A DNA stretch of 64,000 nt from Phytopythium helicoides (lineage: Eukaryota; Oomycota; Peronosporomycetes; Pythiales; Pythiaceae): the NCBI GenBank assembly GCA_024867545.1, contig JANFNE010000068.1, positions 1-64,000 on the forward strand, written 5' to 3'. A program made the position numbers and the translations under genes. Shown piece by piece: positions 36,435 to 46,572 of this stretch (within the stretch, counting starts at the first letter, position 1; each line of letters opens with the position of its first letter). The notes below the pieces were generated by a model. It was not told the origin of the DNA. It was given only the letters and a program-made list of their open reading frames with translations, and searched no databases.

Positions 36435-39400
36435 ATGGAGACGCAGCTCTCGCCCGCTTTCCTCACTGAAGTGAAGCAGTGCGCTCCTGCTACTTGATTG
36501 ATATCTGGGCGAGGTTGTGGCTCAGACAGCCAGTTGTGTATTGCGTATGGCTAGGGCGATCCAAGATGTCAACCCTCGACCGTACGAGAGCGACCCCGAG
36601 AAAGGGTTTACCATGGACATCATGATGATGATGGATATGGACAAGGTAAAGCGCACCGCTAGTGCCCAGCTTGACCGATACGTTCGCTGACTGTGGAGCA
36701 AGCAACTTGTGGCCAGGTCAGCTCACTCCGCAGCGAATTCCAGCAAAAGGGTCGCGGATTGTCCATCTCCGAGTTTGTGTACGTCATGATGCGGTTTGTA
36801 CAAAGCTCTCCCACCTCTGCAGAGAGCTCGCGACTGCGAAATCTATCCGAGCTACAGCTTGTCGCCAACTTATGCGAGCTGTTCGCTCAAATTGACATTA
36901 ATGGAGACGGATCGATGGAGTGGGAGGAGTTTACCTCGTTCATTGTGGATACGGGGTTGACGGTCAAGAGCCATCAACCCAACTCCATCCAGCTGTACCA
37001 TCACGTGCCATGGGAAGACGCCTCGAAGCATAGCACCTTCATCGATCATGTTCGTAGTTGAGCATCTCGCCACAAACTGGTCAACCCCAGCTGATAGACT
37101 TGCTCTTCTGTTTCATTGTTACACATACAGATTTACTATTTTCCAACGAACGACGTCGTCGCACTCGTGGAGAACTGCAGTCCGTTTCTAAAAATCTACA
37201 ACACGGGCTGCGAGCAGATCCAGTCCATCAAGACCCCGGACGGCTTCGTCCAATGCGCCGAGCACCTCCCCAAATTCAACCAGTACATTCTTGCGTCCTC
37301 AGATCTACAGTTTCGCTTCTACGACGACACTACTCTGCGACTAACCAAGAGCTGCCACACACCGACGTCGCAGAACTGCATCAAATGGTACCCGGAATCC
37401 TCTACTCTCTTTTCAGCGGGCGTGAGCGGCATTGTGTATGCATGGGATGTCGAGCGAATGGAGGAGCGGCACCACATGGGAGGTGAGGCGCGCGGTCGGG
37501 TCCTGACGCGCTCTCACGATGATATCGTGCTCGACTTGCTCAATGTCAGTTCATTTCTTTGCTGGTTATTCTGTGAAATGACACTTTCTCAAGCAGCTGA
37601 CTCTTTATAACAATGTCTACTAACAGCTTCCAACGCTCGAATCGCTTGCATCTGCCAGTATGGATCATACCATTCGCCTTTGGGATGTTCACACAGGCAA
37701 GCACAAGCAACAATTGGACGGACATGCAAAGGGTGTGCGATCTCTAGCGTATTCACCTGAGTATCGTTTTCTTGTATCTGCTGGATTCGATTTCGACGCT
37801 CTCGTTTGGAATCCGTACGTCGACCAACTCATCTTGCGTCTGCATGGACACAACAATAGCTTGTGTGGTGTCGAAATCATCCCAGACACGCCGCAGATTG
37901 TGACAACTGACGTAGACGGGATCTTCAAGGTCTGGGATATCAGAAACTTTGCGTGCATGCAAACCTTCACCGCAGAAAACATGGGCGATGTCAAAGGCAT
38001 TATCTCAATCACATCTCAAAAGCGAATAGTAGCTGCTGGTAAAAAGGTAGGGAGAGGGTCACCCGCATAAAGGCAACCATGTTTACGCACCTAGACCACT
38101 CACATGCCTTTATGCTCCAGCTCACCAAGTTCGACTACGAAAAGCTAGAAAATCCCGAGCTGACGGACGACCATCCCGTATTTGCAGCTTTTTACAACCC
38201 CACATCGCTCTCGTTTATCACGGCGGCTGGGAAAGACGTCAAGATCTGGGATGCTCGCACAGGGAAACTCATTCGAGTGTACAGGTAAAGCCTACACACC
38301 AGCTTTGCTTTTGCACTTTGCCAACACTGAGACTGGCATGCAAATTTCCAGGGGTTTGAGCTCGTCTGACCTCACTGCATTGTGTCTTGACTTTCGAGAG
38401 CGCAAATTTATCGTGGGGGATCATGGTACGACAACTGTTTAAAAAAAGCTGACCTCAAGCACTAAGACTAATGAGGCGCTCAATGCTCACAGCTGGTGGC
38501 GTAAACGTATTTGACTACTTGAATGGGTCTCATATGAAGTCCTTTGCATATCTCGAGTTTGACAACCGAGCCCACACGAGCGAGGTATCGCGGTTGTGCT
38601 ACTGTGCTGAGTTCATGTCTGTAATATCGGGGTCGTGGGACGGCTGCATCAACATCCACGACGAAAGCGACTCGGAACGTGGCATCTTGCTGAGAAAGTT
38701 GCATGGCGGTCACTCGACGGAGATCTCAGCACTCAGCTTTTCGGCCAATCTATCACTAGTTGCATCTGGATCGTCAGATAGCACGTTGCAAGTGTGGGAC
38801 TACGAGTTTGGTCGCCTTGACGGCACATGCATCGGACACGTGAGCGGGGTGCTCGCTTTGCGCTTTGTGGATCCGTTTCCGCTATTGCTATCCACCGACA
38901 ACTCGGGGAATATTTGTTTTTGGGGAATGCGGCCGTCTCGTTACAAGGGCAAGTGCATCTATCGCTTCCGAAATCTACACCAGCACCAGACGCAAACCTT
39001 CGTTACATCGAATCAACAGAAGAGCGGAAGCATGAGCGGAGGAAGCGCCACTTCAGTGAGCTGTTTGACCACGCATTCGACGAGGAGAGAGGAGGCGCCA
39101 TCACAGCACGGATATATGCATCTCGGGGCGTCACAGGATATGCATCAGCCAGCATTTGGGTCCTACCTGGTGATCGCTGGAGACGACAAGGGCTTTGTGT
39201 GTGTATGGAATATCCTTCCTCTACTCCATCACCTCGAGACGGAGCTACGGATCGCACCTCTAGATAAGCCTGTTGAATGCGTCAACCCGCGGCGCAACTT
39301 ACGCGTGGACGCGTCGGGCATGGTGCGAAAGCTCAAGAACGGACCCGAGTGGGCGGGATTCGTGAAACGGGACCCCTCGCTGCCCTTCTTCTTCCCTCTA

Positions 39401-39997
39401 GGCTCACCCGTGGCGGGCGACGACGCGCGGTTGGTGCAGCAGCTGAGTCGTTGGAAGGCACACTCGGATATCGTGTACTCTGCGCAGATGATCTCGGAGC
39501 CCGAGAGTCTGGTGACGTGCTCGTTCGACCGGCATGTCAAGATCTGGACACTGGAGGGCGAGTGTCTGGGTATTCTCATGCAGGGTGAGCTGGAAGCATC
39601 TCGGCGTCCTTGGCGCTTTGCAGTCGACTATGACGCGCGCGAGCGCCGCAAGGAGGCTGCGGCCGAGCCTGTCATGGAGGATATGCACGATCTGCTGCGC
39701 GCTGACGAGGCCGGCTCTGCTCGCCACCGAAGCCGCAGGCGCCAGCAGCAGCAGCAGCAGGTCCCGGCCGCGCCTCAGCCACAGCAGGACGAGCTGGGCG
39801 TGCTCGAGGAGATGGCGCGCGCTCCACTGCCGCCTTTGGCCCCTAGCGCGCTGCCGCCGCTGCGTCGCACGCCTCGCCGCAAGCCTGTGACGGTCGCGAC
39901 GGCCGGCCGCTCGCTGCTGCTGAGTCCGCGCGCGCTGCGTCTGGCGAACGGCGGCAGCAGTGCGCGCAGCGGCGGCGGTGGCAGCAGCAACTCGTAG
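36435..39997 (+). CDS. EF-hand and WD40-repeat protein (WDR49/WDR64-like, probably cilium or flagellum associated)
   Basis: Exons: 36435-36470, 36526-36645, 36717-37049, 37131-37544, 37627-38046, 38121-38284, 38352-38425 and 38493-39997, all in phase, giving about 1021 aa. The first intron is the weakest call; without it translation would start at 36,547 (1002 aa) and 36,435-36,497 would be a 20-codon upstream frame. The N-terminal part has an EF-hand with loop DINGDGSMEWEE. At least eight WD-type blades follow, seen as repeats ending LWD, VWN, VWD, IWD, VWD, CFW, VWN and IWT. The C-terminal tail is low-complexity Gln/Ala/Pro/Arg-rich. EF-hand plus WD40 with this order resembles WDR49/WDR64-type proteins; a flagellar role is inference. 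The 3' UTR begins with a CAG-rich tract. Confidence 0.85.
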
Positions 39998-40009
39998 CCG
40001 CCGCCGCCG

Positions 40010-40052
40010 CAGCAGCAACAGCAGCAGCAACAGCAGCAGCAACAGCAGCAGC
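40010..40052 (+). repeat. CAG/CAA microsatellite in the 3' flank of the WD40 gene
   Basis: Imperfect cagcagcaa triplets begin 13 bp after the stop codon at 39,995-39,997. A frameshift or lost stop would extend the protein with poly-Gln. The rest of the interval to 40,551 is GC-rich 5' flank of the next gene, with an inverted CCAAT (attgg) near 40,196 and no other gene. Confidence 0.7.
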
Positions 40053-40551
40053 GCGTAGCCGCAGCTCAGCTACTACCTCATCGCAGTGGCGACGGCCGCC
40101 GGGGCAGCCGGGCGGCGCCGTTGATGAGATGCAGCGGCGGCATCAGCACCTGAGCATCAGCGCCTGACGCAGGTAATCAACGCGCGGTCGAGTGGATTGG
40201 ACGAGGAGCCCTTGCGGGGTGACTTGGCGTTTGTATGGCTAGTCGTGACGCGCGTGCGTGGCAGGCGCCATTTTTGGTGCTTGGGACCGGTTTTCTGGCC
40301 ACTCAGTCGGCGCCCATCTCCCCAGCGTGTGGGTTTGTGCATTCGGGTTCTGCGCCGACCCGATGGGCCGGAATCCACTCGCGCAGAGGATGCTTTTGAT
40401 GGGTGTTCTGGTGTTGGAGGGCGGGTCTGGCCCGGCCCGCCCACCCGCCACGCGCTCGCTCGAGCATGCAACCCGCGCTCCCCTCCTCATTTGCGCAACG
40501 TCCGCGCTGCCGCCCGCCGCTCCCCGCCGCTCCACCGCCAGCCCACTCGCC

Positions 40552-41772
40552 ATGGACGACTGCGTCAAGGCCGCGAGCACCTGCGGCGTCTTCCAGCTGT
40601 GCTCGGAGGCGACGCTGCGCAAGATCTGCGCGCGCGCGTCCGCCGTGGAGCTGCCCAAGGGCGCCGTGGTCTACCGCGAGGGCGAGCTGCAGACCGAGAT
40701 GCTCATCGTGGCGGCCGGCAAGCTCGAGAGCACCAAGCGCATCAACGGCCAAGAGCACCTGCTCGGCACGATCACATCCGGTGCAAGCGTCGGCGCCAAC
40801 CACGCCATCACGCAGGACCCCGCCGCCGTCACCTACCGCTGCGTGTCGCCCGTCACGGCCTTCGCGCTCCAGTCGTCCGCGCTCGCCGACGTGCTGGCCG
40901 ACCCCGCGGCCTCGCGCGAGGTCATGTTCAGCCTCAGCAAGGAGATCCGCCGTCAGGCCTCGCTGCTGCAGACCCCGCTGCTAGAGCAACACGCCAAGCC
41001 CACGCCCTGGCTCGCGTCCTCCATCGCCGCTGGCATCGAGTCCTTCTACCGCAGCGGCATGAACTCGCTGCTCAACGCGCGCCTCACGGGCCAGCCCGTC
41101 GCGCAGCTCTTCCCCAACATGCACATGCAGATCCCCACGCGCGTCGTCTACATCAACGGATTCAAGGGCCTGCGCCACCTGCTCGAGAAGAACGTCGACG
41201 CCGACCAGTTCGACCACCCGCAGGTCGTGCGCCTCGTCGAGGCGGTCACTCCCGGTATTGTCATGACGCCCATTAGTGGCTTGCTCGAGGCCTTTAACGC
41301 CGGCCACATGAACCCCGAGTCGCTCACTAAACGCTGGATCCGCGGCTTCTGGCCGCGCTGTCTGCGCGAAGTCATCTTCGGCGTCGGCCTCAACCAGCTC
41401 TCCGACTACTTTGAGGAGCGCCTGGCGCTCACGTCGAGCGCAGCCATGAACAACGCCATCGGCTCGCTGGCTGCCGGCGTCGTCTCGGGGTACTTCTCGC
41501 ACGTGCCGCACAACCTGTCGACCATGAAGCTCATGAACCCGCAGAAGCCCTACAGCGCGCACATGGCCGACTTCATCAAGCACTCCGAGTCGCGCGTGCC
41601 CGCGTCCGTGCCTAAGAGCATGCGCTCGGCCGCCGCCACGGCGCTGGCGCTGCTTTTCCCGCGCGGCCTCACCGTGCGCACGACGCAGATCGTTGGCTCC
41701 TTCATCATCCTCAACGGCACGATCAACTCACTGAAGGACGTGGACATTGAGCGCTTCTTCAATCGTTATTAG
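40552..41772 (+). CDS. cNMP-binding-fold domain fused to a mitochondrial-carrier-like domain
   Basis: Intronless, 406 aa, starting at the ATG in gccATGGA. Residues about 8-125 form a cyclic-nucleotide-binding-type beta roll (GVFQLCSEATLRKICARA, then KGAVVYREGE and LIVAAGKLE). The phosphate-binding cassette is degenerate: SVGANHAITQDPAAVT lacks the usual Gly-Glu and the conserved Arg, so nucleotide binding is doubtful. Residues about 150-406 resemble a mitochondrial carrier (SLC25-type), with repeated amphipathic helices and degenerate Px[DE]xx[KR]-like sites (PHNLSTMK, FPRGLTVR). Transport competence is uncertain because the signatures are eroded. An upstream in-frame extension to 40,258 exists but reads through low-complexity GC-rich sequence and is less likely to be coding. 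It converges on the gene at 41,984 with 211 bp between stops. Confidence 0.8.
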   Translation: MDDCVKAASTCGVFQLCSEATLRKICARASAVELPKGAVVYREGELQTEMLIVAAGKLESTKRINGQEHLLGTITSGASVGANHAITQDPAAVTYRCVSPVTAFALQSSALADVLADPAASREVMFSLSKEIRRQASLLQTPLLEQHAKPTPWLASSIAAGIESFYRSGMNSLLNARLTGQPVAQLFPNMHMQIPTRVVYINGFKGLRHLLEKNVDADQFDHPQVVRLVEAVTPGIVMTPISGLLEAFNAGHMNPESLTKRWIRGFWPRCLREVIFGVGLNQLSDYFEERLALTSSAAMNNAIGSLAAGVVSGYFSHVPHNLSTMKLMNPQKPYSAHMADFIKHSESRVPASVPKSMRSAAATALALLFPRGLTVRTTQIVGSFIILNGTINSLKDVDIERFFNRY

Positions 41773-41983
41773 ACTGGCAGCGGGGCGGAGAGCACCAAGC
41801 TCGCGCAGGTGGAGAGCGTGCAGGTGCGCCGATTATCTAAACTACTATAGCAAGCACCACCCTGGTGAGGAGGAGACAACGCCCGCGAAGCAGTAGCGGC
41901 ATGTAGAGAGCGGCGACCGACTCGGCAGCCGAGAGCTCACGAGGCACGGATAAAGACGTAAATATTGAGCGAGCTGCAGGTCT

Positions 41984-42754
41984 TTAGCCCATTCGTGTCA
42001 GTGTCGACAACGTCTGGATCTGCGTGCGAGTTCCATCGGCGAGTGGCGGTGGCGGCATTGGCGTCTCGACCACAAGCGGCACGACGACGGTGACGCTCGA
42101 GCGCGGATGTCGATCGCACGCCACGCGCTGGTACGCTGCGAGGTGGCGGAAAAAGGTCGACGCCATAAAGTCCACGACCTGGTCAACCTCGGTGACCGAG
42201 AACGGTTCATCACTCGGAACTGCTGTTGTTGCGGTTGCTCGCTCTGGTTGCTGTGGCTCCGATGAGCTCAAGTCGGCGACAGGATTTTCGCTGCTCCGAG
42301 TGGCAGCGGAGCGGCGCATCTGGTCGCTGAAAAGCTCGTAGACGACCGCGAGCGTCGGAAGCGAGCCGTCTGCCTCGCTGGGAGTGCCGGCCGCTTCGAA
42401 CAGCTCACTCGCGATTGACATGAGCTGCAGTGTCTTGGGGGCGCTTAGATTCGCGTCGTCGACACTGAAACGCAGCACACCAAAGAGAAAGTCCGCCCAG
42501 ACCCTGGAGCGCGCATTCGATTGGTAGTGGTGCACGCCGAGAGCCCTTTGCAGTCGCTGTGCACGCTCACGTGCTGTCAACCCAGCCTCGACGTCTGCCA
42601 ACACTGCGGCGGAGATGATGAAGCGCTCGACTGCAGGCGAAGAGATGGCAGTGGTGTCACAAGCGGATTCTGACGTGGCGGCTGGAGCCGCAGGTGCTGG
42701 TGGCCGTGCGCCAGGAGAGGCAGGCGGATGAGCTACAACAGCCTTCTTGCTCAT
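41984..42754 (-). CDS. Conserved-looking protein, possibly CLAMP/C1a-32 family (flagellar central apparatus)
   Basis: 256 aa, intronless. I chose the ATG at 42,754 because it has a good context (cgccATGAG) and the extension upstream reads as non-coding. The N-terminus is an Ala/Pro-rich linker. The middle is helical (RVWADFLFGVLRFSV, LQLMSIASELFEAA, VVYELFSDQMRRS), a layout like the CLAMP family of ciliary C1a-32/CCDC189 proteins. A second helical block (EVDQVVDFMASTFFRHL) follows, then a Pro-rich tail. The family call is a weak recognition from pattern only; the CDS call is better supported. It lies in tandem with CAP, whose stop is 183 bp upstream of this start. Confidence 0.6.
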   Translation of the reverse strand: MSKKAVVAHPPASPGARPPAPAAPAATSESACDTTAISSPAVERFIISAAVLADVEAGLTARERAQRLQRALGVHHYQSNARSRVWADFLFGVLRFSVDDANLSAPKTLQLMSIASELFEAAGTPSEADGSLPTLAVVYELFSDQMRRSAATRSSENPVADLSSSEPQQPERATATTAVPSDEPFSVTEVDQVVDFMASTFFRHLAAYQRVACDRHPRSSVTVVVPLVVETPMPPPPLADGTRTQIQTLSTLTRMG

Positions 42755-42937
42755 GGCGACTCGAGGAACGTCGAGCCGGAGACCTTTCAAGAGTCGCAAA
42801 CAAACCAAAATGCCACACACCGCGCTCAATATGCAACGCAAAACGACCCGAATCAGGTCTCATGTTTCTTTCTTGACACGCGCAAGCGATTTTACAGCGC
42901 GCCATTTCCCTCCACAACTCGCTCCTGCATCCGTCCT

Positions 42938-44362
42938 CTAGTGCGTGTACAGGTCCGAGACGTCCGACGAGATGGTCAGATCGTCCATGATCTTGTGCAC
43001 GAATTGCTCCGGAATCGGCTTCTCAACGTAGTCGTCGCTGCCCGCTGCCGACGGGAACGCCACATTCATCTCCGAGCTCTTGGACGTGACAAACTGCACG
43101 TCGCGGCCCTCCCACGAAATGTACACAAGACAGCCGTCCGTCTTGTCGATCGCGACCGACGGCACCTTGCCCTTGGCTTGCACCTGCACGTTCTTGCAGT
43201 TCACGATCTCAATGCTCGAGACGGCGTCGTCGAACACGAGTTTGGTCTTCTTGCAACTGTCGAGGATGATGTTCTTGGCCTTGCCCTCGAGCACAAGCGT
43301 GGCGCCCTCGCAGCCAAAGATGTACACTTGCTGCTTCATTGTGATATTGCTGACCGTCAGCGGCGCCGCCGATGCTGCCGTCTGATACTCGATCTGCCAG
43401 TTTCCATTGCGCTGCTCGCACACAGGTGGCTTGGCAACCTTCGGAGCCGGAGCAGCGGCGGCGGCTGCCGGCTTCTTGGGCGCCGCAGGGGCCGCGGGTG
43501 CGTCACCACCGGCGTACTCTTTGCGCCACGTCTGCTGGTCCTTGGTGACCTTCTTGAGCCCCGCAGTCTTACCGCTGCTCTGGTCGATCGCCTTAATGCC
43601 AGCGAAGACGCTATTTATGCCTCCAGCAGGTGTCGAGGAGGCAGCAGCAGGAGCTGGCGCCGGCGCAGCAGCCGCCGCAGCAGGCGAGTAGGAGGCAGCG
43701 TCGCCGCCCTTGGGGTTCCACGTCACACCCGTGGTGTGGTGCGCCTTGACGTAGGCCATGAGCTCCGTGAGCAGCGCCTTGAAAGAGGCGACGAATTCGA
43801 CCTGGTCGGGGTCGGATGTCTTGTACTGCACGCGGATCTTGTTACCCCAGAAGTCGGAGCCGCCGATGTACGACTCGATGAAGGGCTTGGGTGCGGGCTC
43901 GACGCAGATCCAGCCGAGTGCCTGGATGCCCTCGTTGACCATGTTTTGGTGGTTGGCGAACGCGCTGCGGTTGTCGCGCAGCGAGTTGACGTCCTTGATG
44001 CAGGCCTGCAGGTCCTTGAGGTACTCGGGGTTGAGCGCCGCCGGCTTCTTGCACTGGCTGGCCATGAGCAGGTACGCGCGCTGCGCCGCGAACGCGCGCT
44101 CGGTCAGCTCGGCCAGCTTCTCGGCGTCTCCGCCCAGCTTCTTGCCCACGGTCACGAACGGCGGCAAGAACTGCGCCACGTATTCGTCGTAGGCCTCGAG
44201 CGCCGGCGACAACTCCACGGGCGCGGCAGCGACGGGTGCGGCGGCCCGCGGGCTCGCGACGGGCGACGCGGCGCCCGCCAGGCCCACCTGGGCCTCCACG
44301 CGGGCCAGGCGCGCGCTCAGCTTGGACAGCAGGTCCTGCAGGGGCTTGACGGCGTCGCTCAT
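42938..44362 (-). CDS. CAP: Adenylyl cyclase-associated protein (CAP/Srv2)
   Basis: 474 aa in one exon, starting with MSDAVKPLQDLLSKLSARL. CAP recycles actin by binding cofilin-actin and G-actin and promoting nucleotide exchange. In order it has: an N-terminal coiled-coil helix (about 5-30); an Ala/Pro linker; the helical folded domain (about 60-215, ending in the typical WNPKG motif); a Pro/Ala-rich stretch; a WH2-like segment (GLKKVTKDQQTWRKEY); and the C-terminal beta-helical CARP domain (about 320-474). The family's usual length is about 450-530 aa, so it is full length. It is divergent from the PAQR gene, sharing a 582-bp promoter region. Confidence 0.93.
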   Translation of the reverse strand: MSDAVKPLQDLLSKLSARLARVEAQVGLAGAASPVASPRAAAPVAAAPVELSPALEAYDEYVAQFLPPFVTVGKKLGGDAEKLAELTERAFAAQRAYLLMASQCKKPAALNPEYLKDLQACIKDVNSLRDNRSAFANHQNMVNEGIQALGWICVEPAPKPFIESYIGGSDFWGNKIRVQYKTSDPDQVEFVASFKALLTELMAYVKAHHTTGVTWNPKGGDAASYSPAAAAAAPAPAPAAASSTPAGGINSVFAGIKAIDQSSGKTAGLKKVTKDQQTWRKEYAGGDAPAAPAAPKKPAAAAAAPAPKVAKPPVCEQRNGNWQIEYQTAASAAPLTVSNITMKQQVYIFGCEGATLVLEGKAKNIILDSCKKTKLVFDDAVSSIEIVNCKNVQVQAKGKVPSVAIDKTDGCLVYISWEGRDVQFVTSKSSEMNVAFPSAAGSDDYVEKPIPEQFVHKIMDDLTISSDVSDLYTH

Positions 44363-44944
44363 GGGGGCGGGGGAGGGGAGGATCTCGGCGCAGGCTGGCG
44401 GATTTCTCTGTGATGAGAGCGTCGGGGGGTTGAAAGAACCGCGCGCATAATAGACCAATCGTCGCGGGGATCCGATGGATCGCGCGCGCGCGATTGGCGG
44501 AAAACACGCCGCGCTGCCTCGTCACTTCAATCTCCGAGTGCTCCGAATAGAGCGCCGCGCGCCTCCCATCCGTTTACAGCGCTCTCGGCATCCCGGGAAT
44601 GCAGGATGGCACACTTCAATCTTCTGGCGCCGAGCTCGGATGGGAGAAGCCTCTGAGCTTCTCGTGGCTCTCCCTGCAGACGGTGAGAATCCCCGTATCC
44701 TCCAACACGCGCGGAACAATTTACTTCATCAGCTCTCGCTCGGTGACTTCATCGGCGCTGATTGGCCAGAACGAGCGCACTGACGGCCGCGCGTCAGGTC
44801 TGCGCGCCACCCCTTCTGGTACCGTACCGTACCGTACCGTACCCTCCCAGGCCGCGCGCCTATACAAACCGCCCGTCGGCTCGCTGCCAACGGGCGCCTC
44901 ACTTCGCATCTCGACGAGTGCGGGACCCCTCGAGCGCCGCGGAG
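44363..44944. promoter_or_regulatory. Bidirectional promoter between CAP and the PAQR gene
   Basis: 582 bp with no gene, lying between two divergent start codons. It holds three CCAAT pentamers (44455-44459 direct; 44493-44497 and 44761-44765 inverted), an alternating CG run near 44,481-44,491, a GTACC microsatellite (44818-44843) and a TATA-like tatacaaa at 44861-44868, 77 bp before the PAQR start. CCAAT as NF-Y sites is inference. Confidence 0.45.
44818..44843. repeat. (GTACC)5 microsatellite upstream of the PAQR gene
   Basis: Five perfect gtacc pentamers, about 100 bp before the start codon and just upstream of the TATA-like motif. Confidence 0.85.
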
Positions 44945-46456
44945 ATGGAGACGGGCCACCACATGCTGCTGCGCAGCCGCGCCAAGGCCGCCAAGGCGGG
45001 CGCTGCGGCTTCGGCTTTGGCTCCGGCGGCGGGCGGCGGCGCGGGCGTCAAGCAGCTGCACACGTTCGAGCGACTGCACCAGGAAGGCTTCGCGTACCTG
45101 GCCGACAACTCGTACATCCGCTCGGGCTACCGGCTCAACTACTCGGTGCGCGACTGCGTGCTCTCGCTCTTCGAGCTGCACAACGAGACCTTGAACGTGT
45201 GGACGCACATGGTCGGCTCCTTCATCTTCCTCGCGCTCATGGTCTACCTCACGCTGGCCGACGACGGACTCGCGGCCCGCGCATCGGCGCTCGACGCATC
45301 GGCGATCGGATCGCCTGCCGCGTGGTGTGGCGCCGCCGGACCGACCTCGGCCCTCGGCGACGCGCGTGCACTCATGATCGACGGCCGCCACACAGCGCGA
45401 CTCTTCTTCCTCTCGACCCTGCCCGAGCACTGTCCGCGCTCGCGCGCCACGACCATGCACCCCGCGCACGAGCGCCAGTACTACGAACTCGCAGGCGCCA
45501 TCTTCGAGCACAGCCTGCACCAGCTGCCCAGCCTCGAGCGCTTCCACGGCCTGCTCGAGGCGCATGTGGGCGGCATCACCGACTCGGTTGGCGCGCACCT
45601 CGACCAGCTCCGCGCCGAGCTGCAGTTGCTGCAGGACCGCGTGACCACCGACTACGCGCACGCACACCTGCTCAAGGAGGGCCTGCGGCTGCGTATCGAG
45701 GGATTCTCGGCATATCTGCAGGACGTGGCGCGCCAGGTCGTCGGCGCCGACTTGCCCGTGCACTACGCGCTCGAGGAGCTGCACGCGCTCGCAGACAGCG
45801 TGCGCAACGGCATCCGCGTCATGTCGACGGTCGACGTGGCGCACGACGTACCGCACTGGCCCATCCTCGTGTTCATGGCCTCGGCGGTCATCTGCCTCAC
45901 GTGCAGCTCCATCTTCCACCTCATGTTCGTCTACAGCCACCGCGCGTACACGCTGCTCTCGCGCCTGGACTACGCAGGTATCTCGATCCTGATCGCTGGC
46001 TCCTTCTACCCGATGATCTACTACTCATTCTACTGCCACCCGTGGATCCGCCGCGCGTACTTGACGACCATCTCGGTGCTGGCCGTTATCACCTTCACGG
46101 TCACGCTGCTGCCGGCTTTCCACACGGCCAAGTACCTCGTCGCACGCACAGGCATCTTCCTCGCGCTCGGCTTCTTCGGGCTCGTACCAGTGGGGCACCT
46201 GATCTGGCACTTTGGGCCAATGGACCCGCACGTGACCGTTATGCTCGGACCGCTGCTGCTCATGGGACTGCTCTACACCTCGGGCGCGATCATCTACGCG
46301 ACAAAGTTCCCCGAGCGGCTCTACCCGGGTCGCTTTGACGTCTTTTTCTCGAGCCACCAGCTTTGGCACCTGTTTGTCGTCGCCGCTGCCCTCGTGCACT
46401 TTGGCAACTCGCTGCAGCAGTATGAGTGGCGGTGGAACACTCAGTGCGAAGCCTAA
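44945..46456 (+). CDS. PAQR / hemolysin-III superfamily seven-helix membrane protein with a large first-loop insertion
   Basis: 503 aa, intronless, start METGHHML. The family contains adiponectin and progestin receptors and related ceramidase-like metal sites. Conserved motifs are present: ELHNETLNVWTH before TM1, SSIFHLM in TM2, and SSHQLWHLF before the last helix, giving the Ser/His/His-x3-His metal ligands. TM1 is about 88-105. TM2 begins only near residue 304, so about 200 residues are inserted in the first loop; this insert is helical and Leu/Glu/Arg-rich (for example LDQLRAELQLLQDRV). TM2 to TM7 are closely spaced. The usual PAQR length is 300-380 aa. The insert is open, in frame and of the same codon style, so it is not obviously an unspliced intron. 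Confidence 0.9.
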   Translation: METGHHMLLRSRAKAAKAGAAASALAPAAGGGAGVKQLHTFERLHQEGFAYLADNSYIRSGYRLNYSVRDCVLSLFELHNETLNVWTHMVGSFIFLALMVYLTLADDGLAARASALDASAIGSPAAWCGAAGPTSALGDARALMIDGRHTARLFFLSTLPEHCPRSRATTMHPAHERQYYELAGAIFEHSLHQLPSLERFHGLLEAHVGGITDSVGAHLDQLRAELQLLQDRVTTDYAHAHLLKEGLRLRIEGFSAYLQDVARQVVGADLPVHYALEELHALADSVRNGIRVMSTVDVAHDVPHWPILVFMASAVICLTCSSIFHLMFVYSHRAYTLLSRLDYAGISILIAGSFYPMIYYSFYCHPWIRRAYLTTISVLAVITFTVTLLPAFHTAKYLVARTGIFLALGFFGLVPVGHLIWHFGPMDPHVTVMLGPLLLMGLLYTSGAIIYATKFPERLYPGRFDVFFSSHQLWHLFVVAAALVHFGNSLQQYEWRWNTQCEA

Positions 46457-46572
46457 AAAGGTGCGTGTTGTGGAGTGCAGTGGGTCGTGATCGCAATATA
46501 TTGCACTCTATTCCTGGTTCCTGGTCAACCACTTTTCCTCTCACCTCCATACTCCTCGTCTCGTCGAGACCA

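Noticed and set aside
39404..40042. 212-codon minus-strand frame with poly-Leu start opposite the WD40 C-terminus
   Set aside because: It is the complement of the CAG/CAA tract and of Arg/Ala codons; no family motif.
40197..41276. 359-codon plus-strand frame overlapping the cNMP-carrier gene
   Set aside because: Shadow frame with Arg/Ala-rich composition; the overlapping frame has conserved domain motifs.
42728..44413. 561-codon plus-strand frame antisense to CAP
   Set aside because: It is an Arg/Leu-rich shadow in GC-rich DNA; the minus strand encodes a clear full-length CAP.
44599..46338. 579-codon plus-strand frame and 403-codon minus frame over the PAQR gene
   Set aside because: Both are Arg/His/Ala-rich shadows of codon bias in the PAQR gene, without recognisable motifs.
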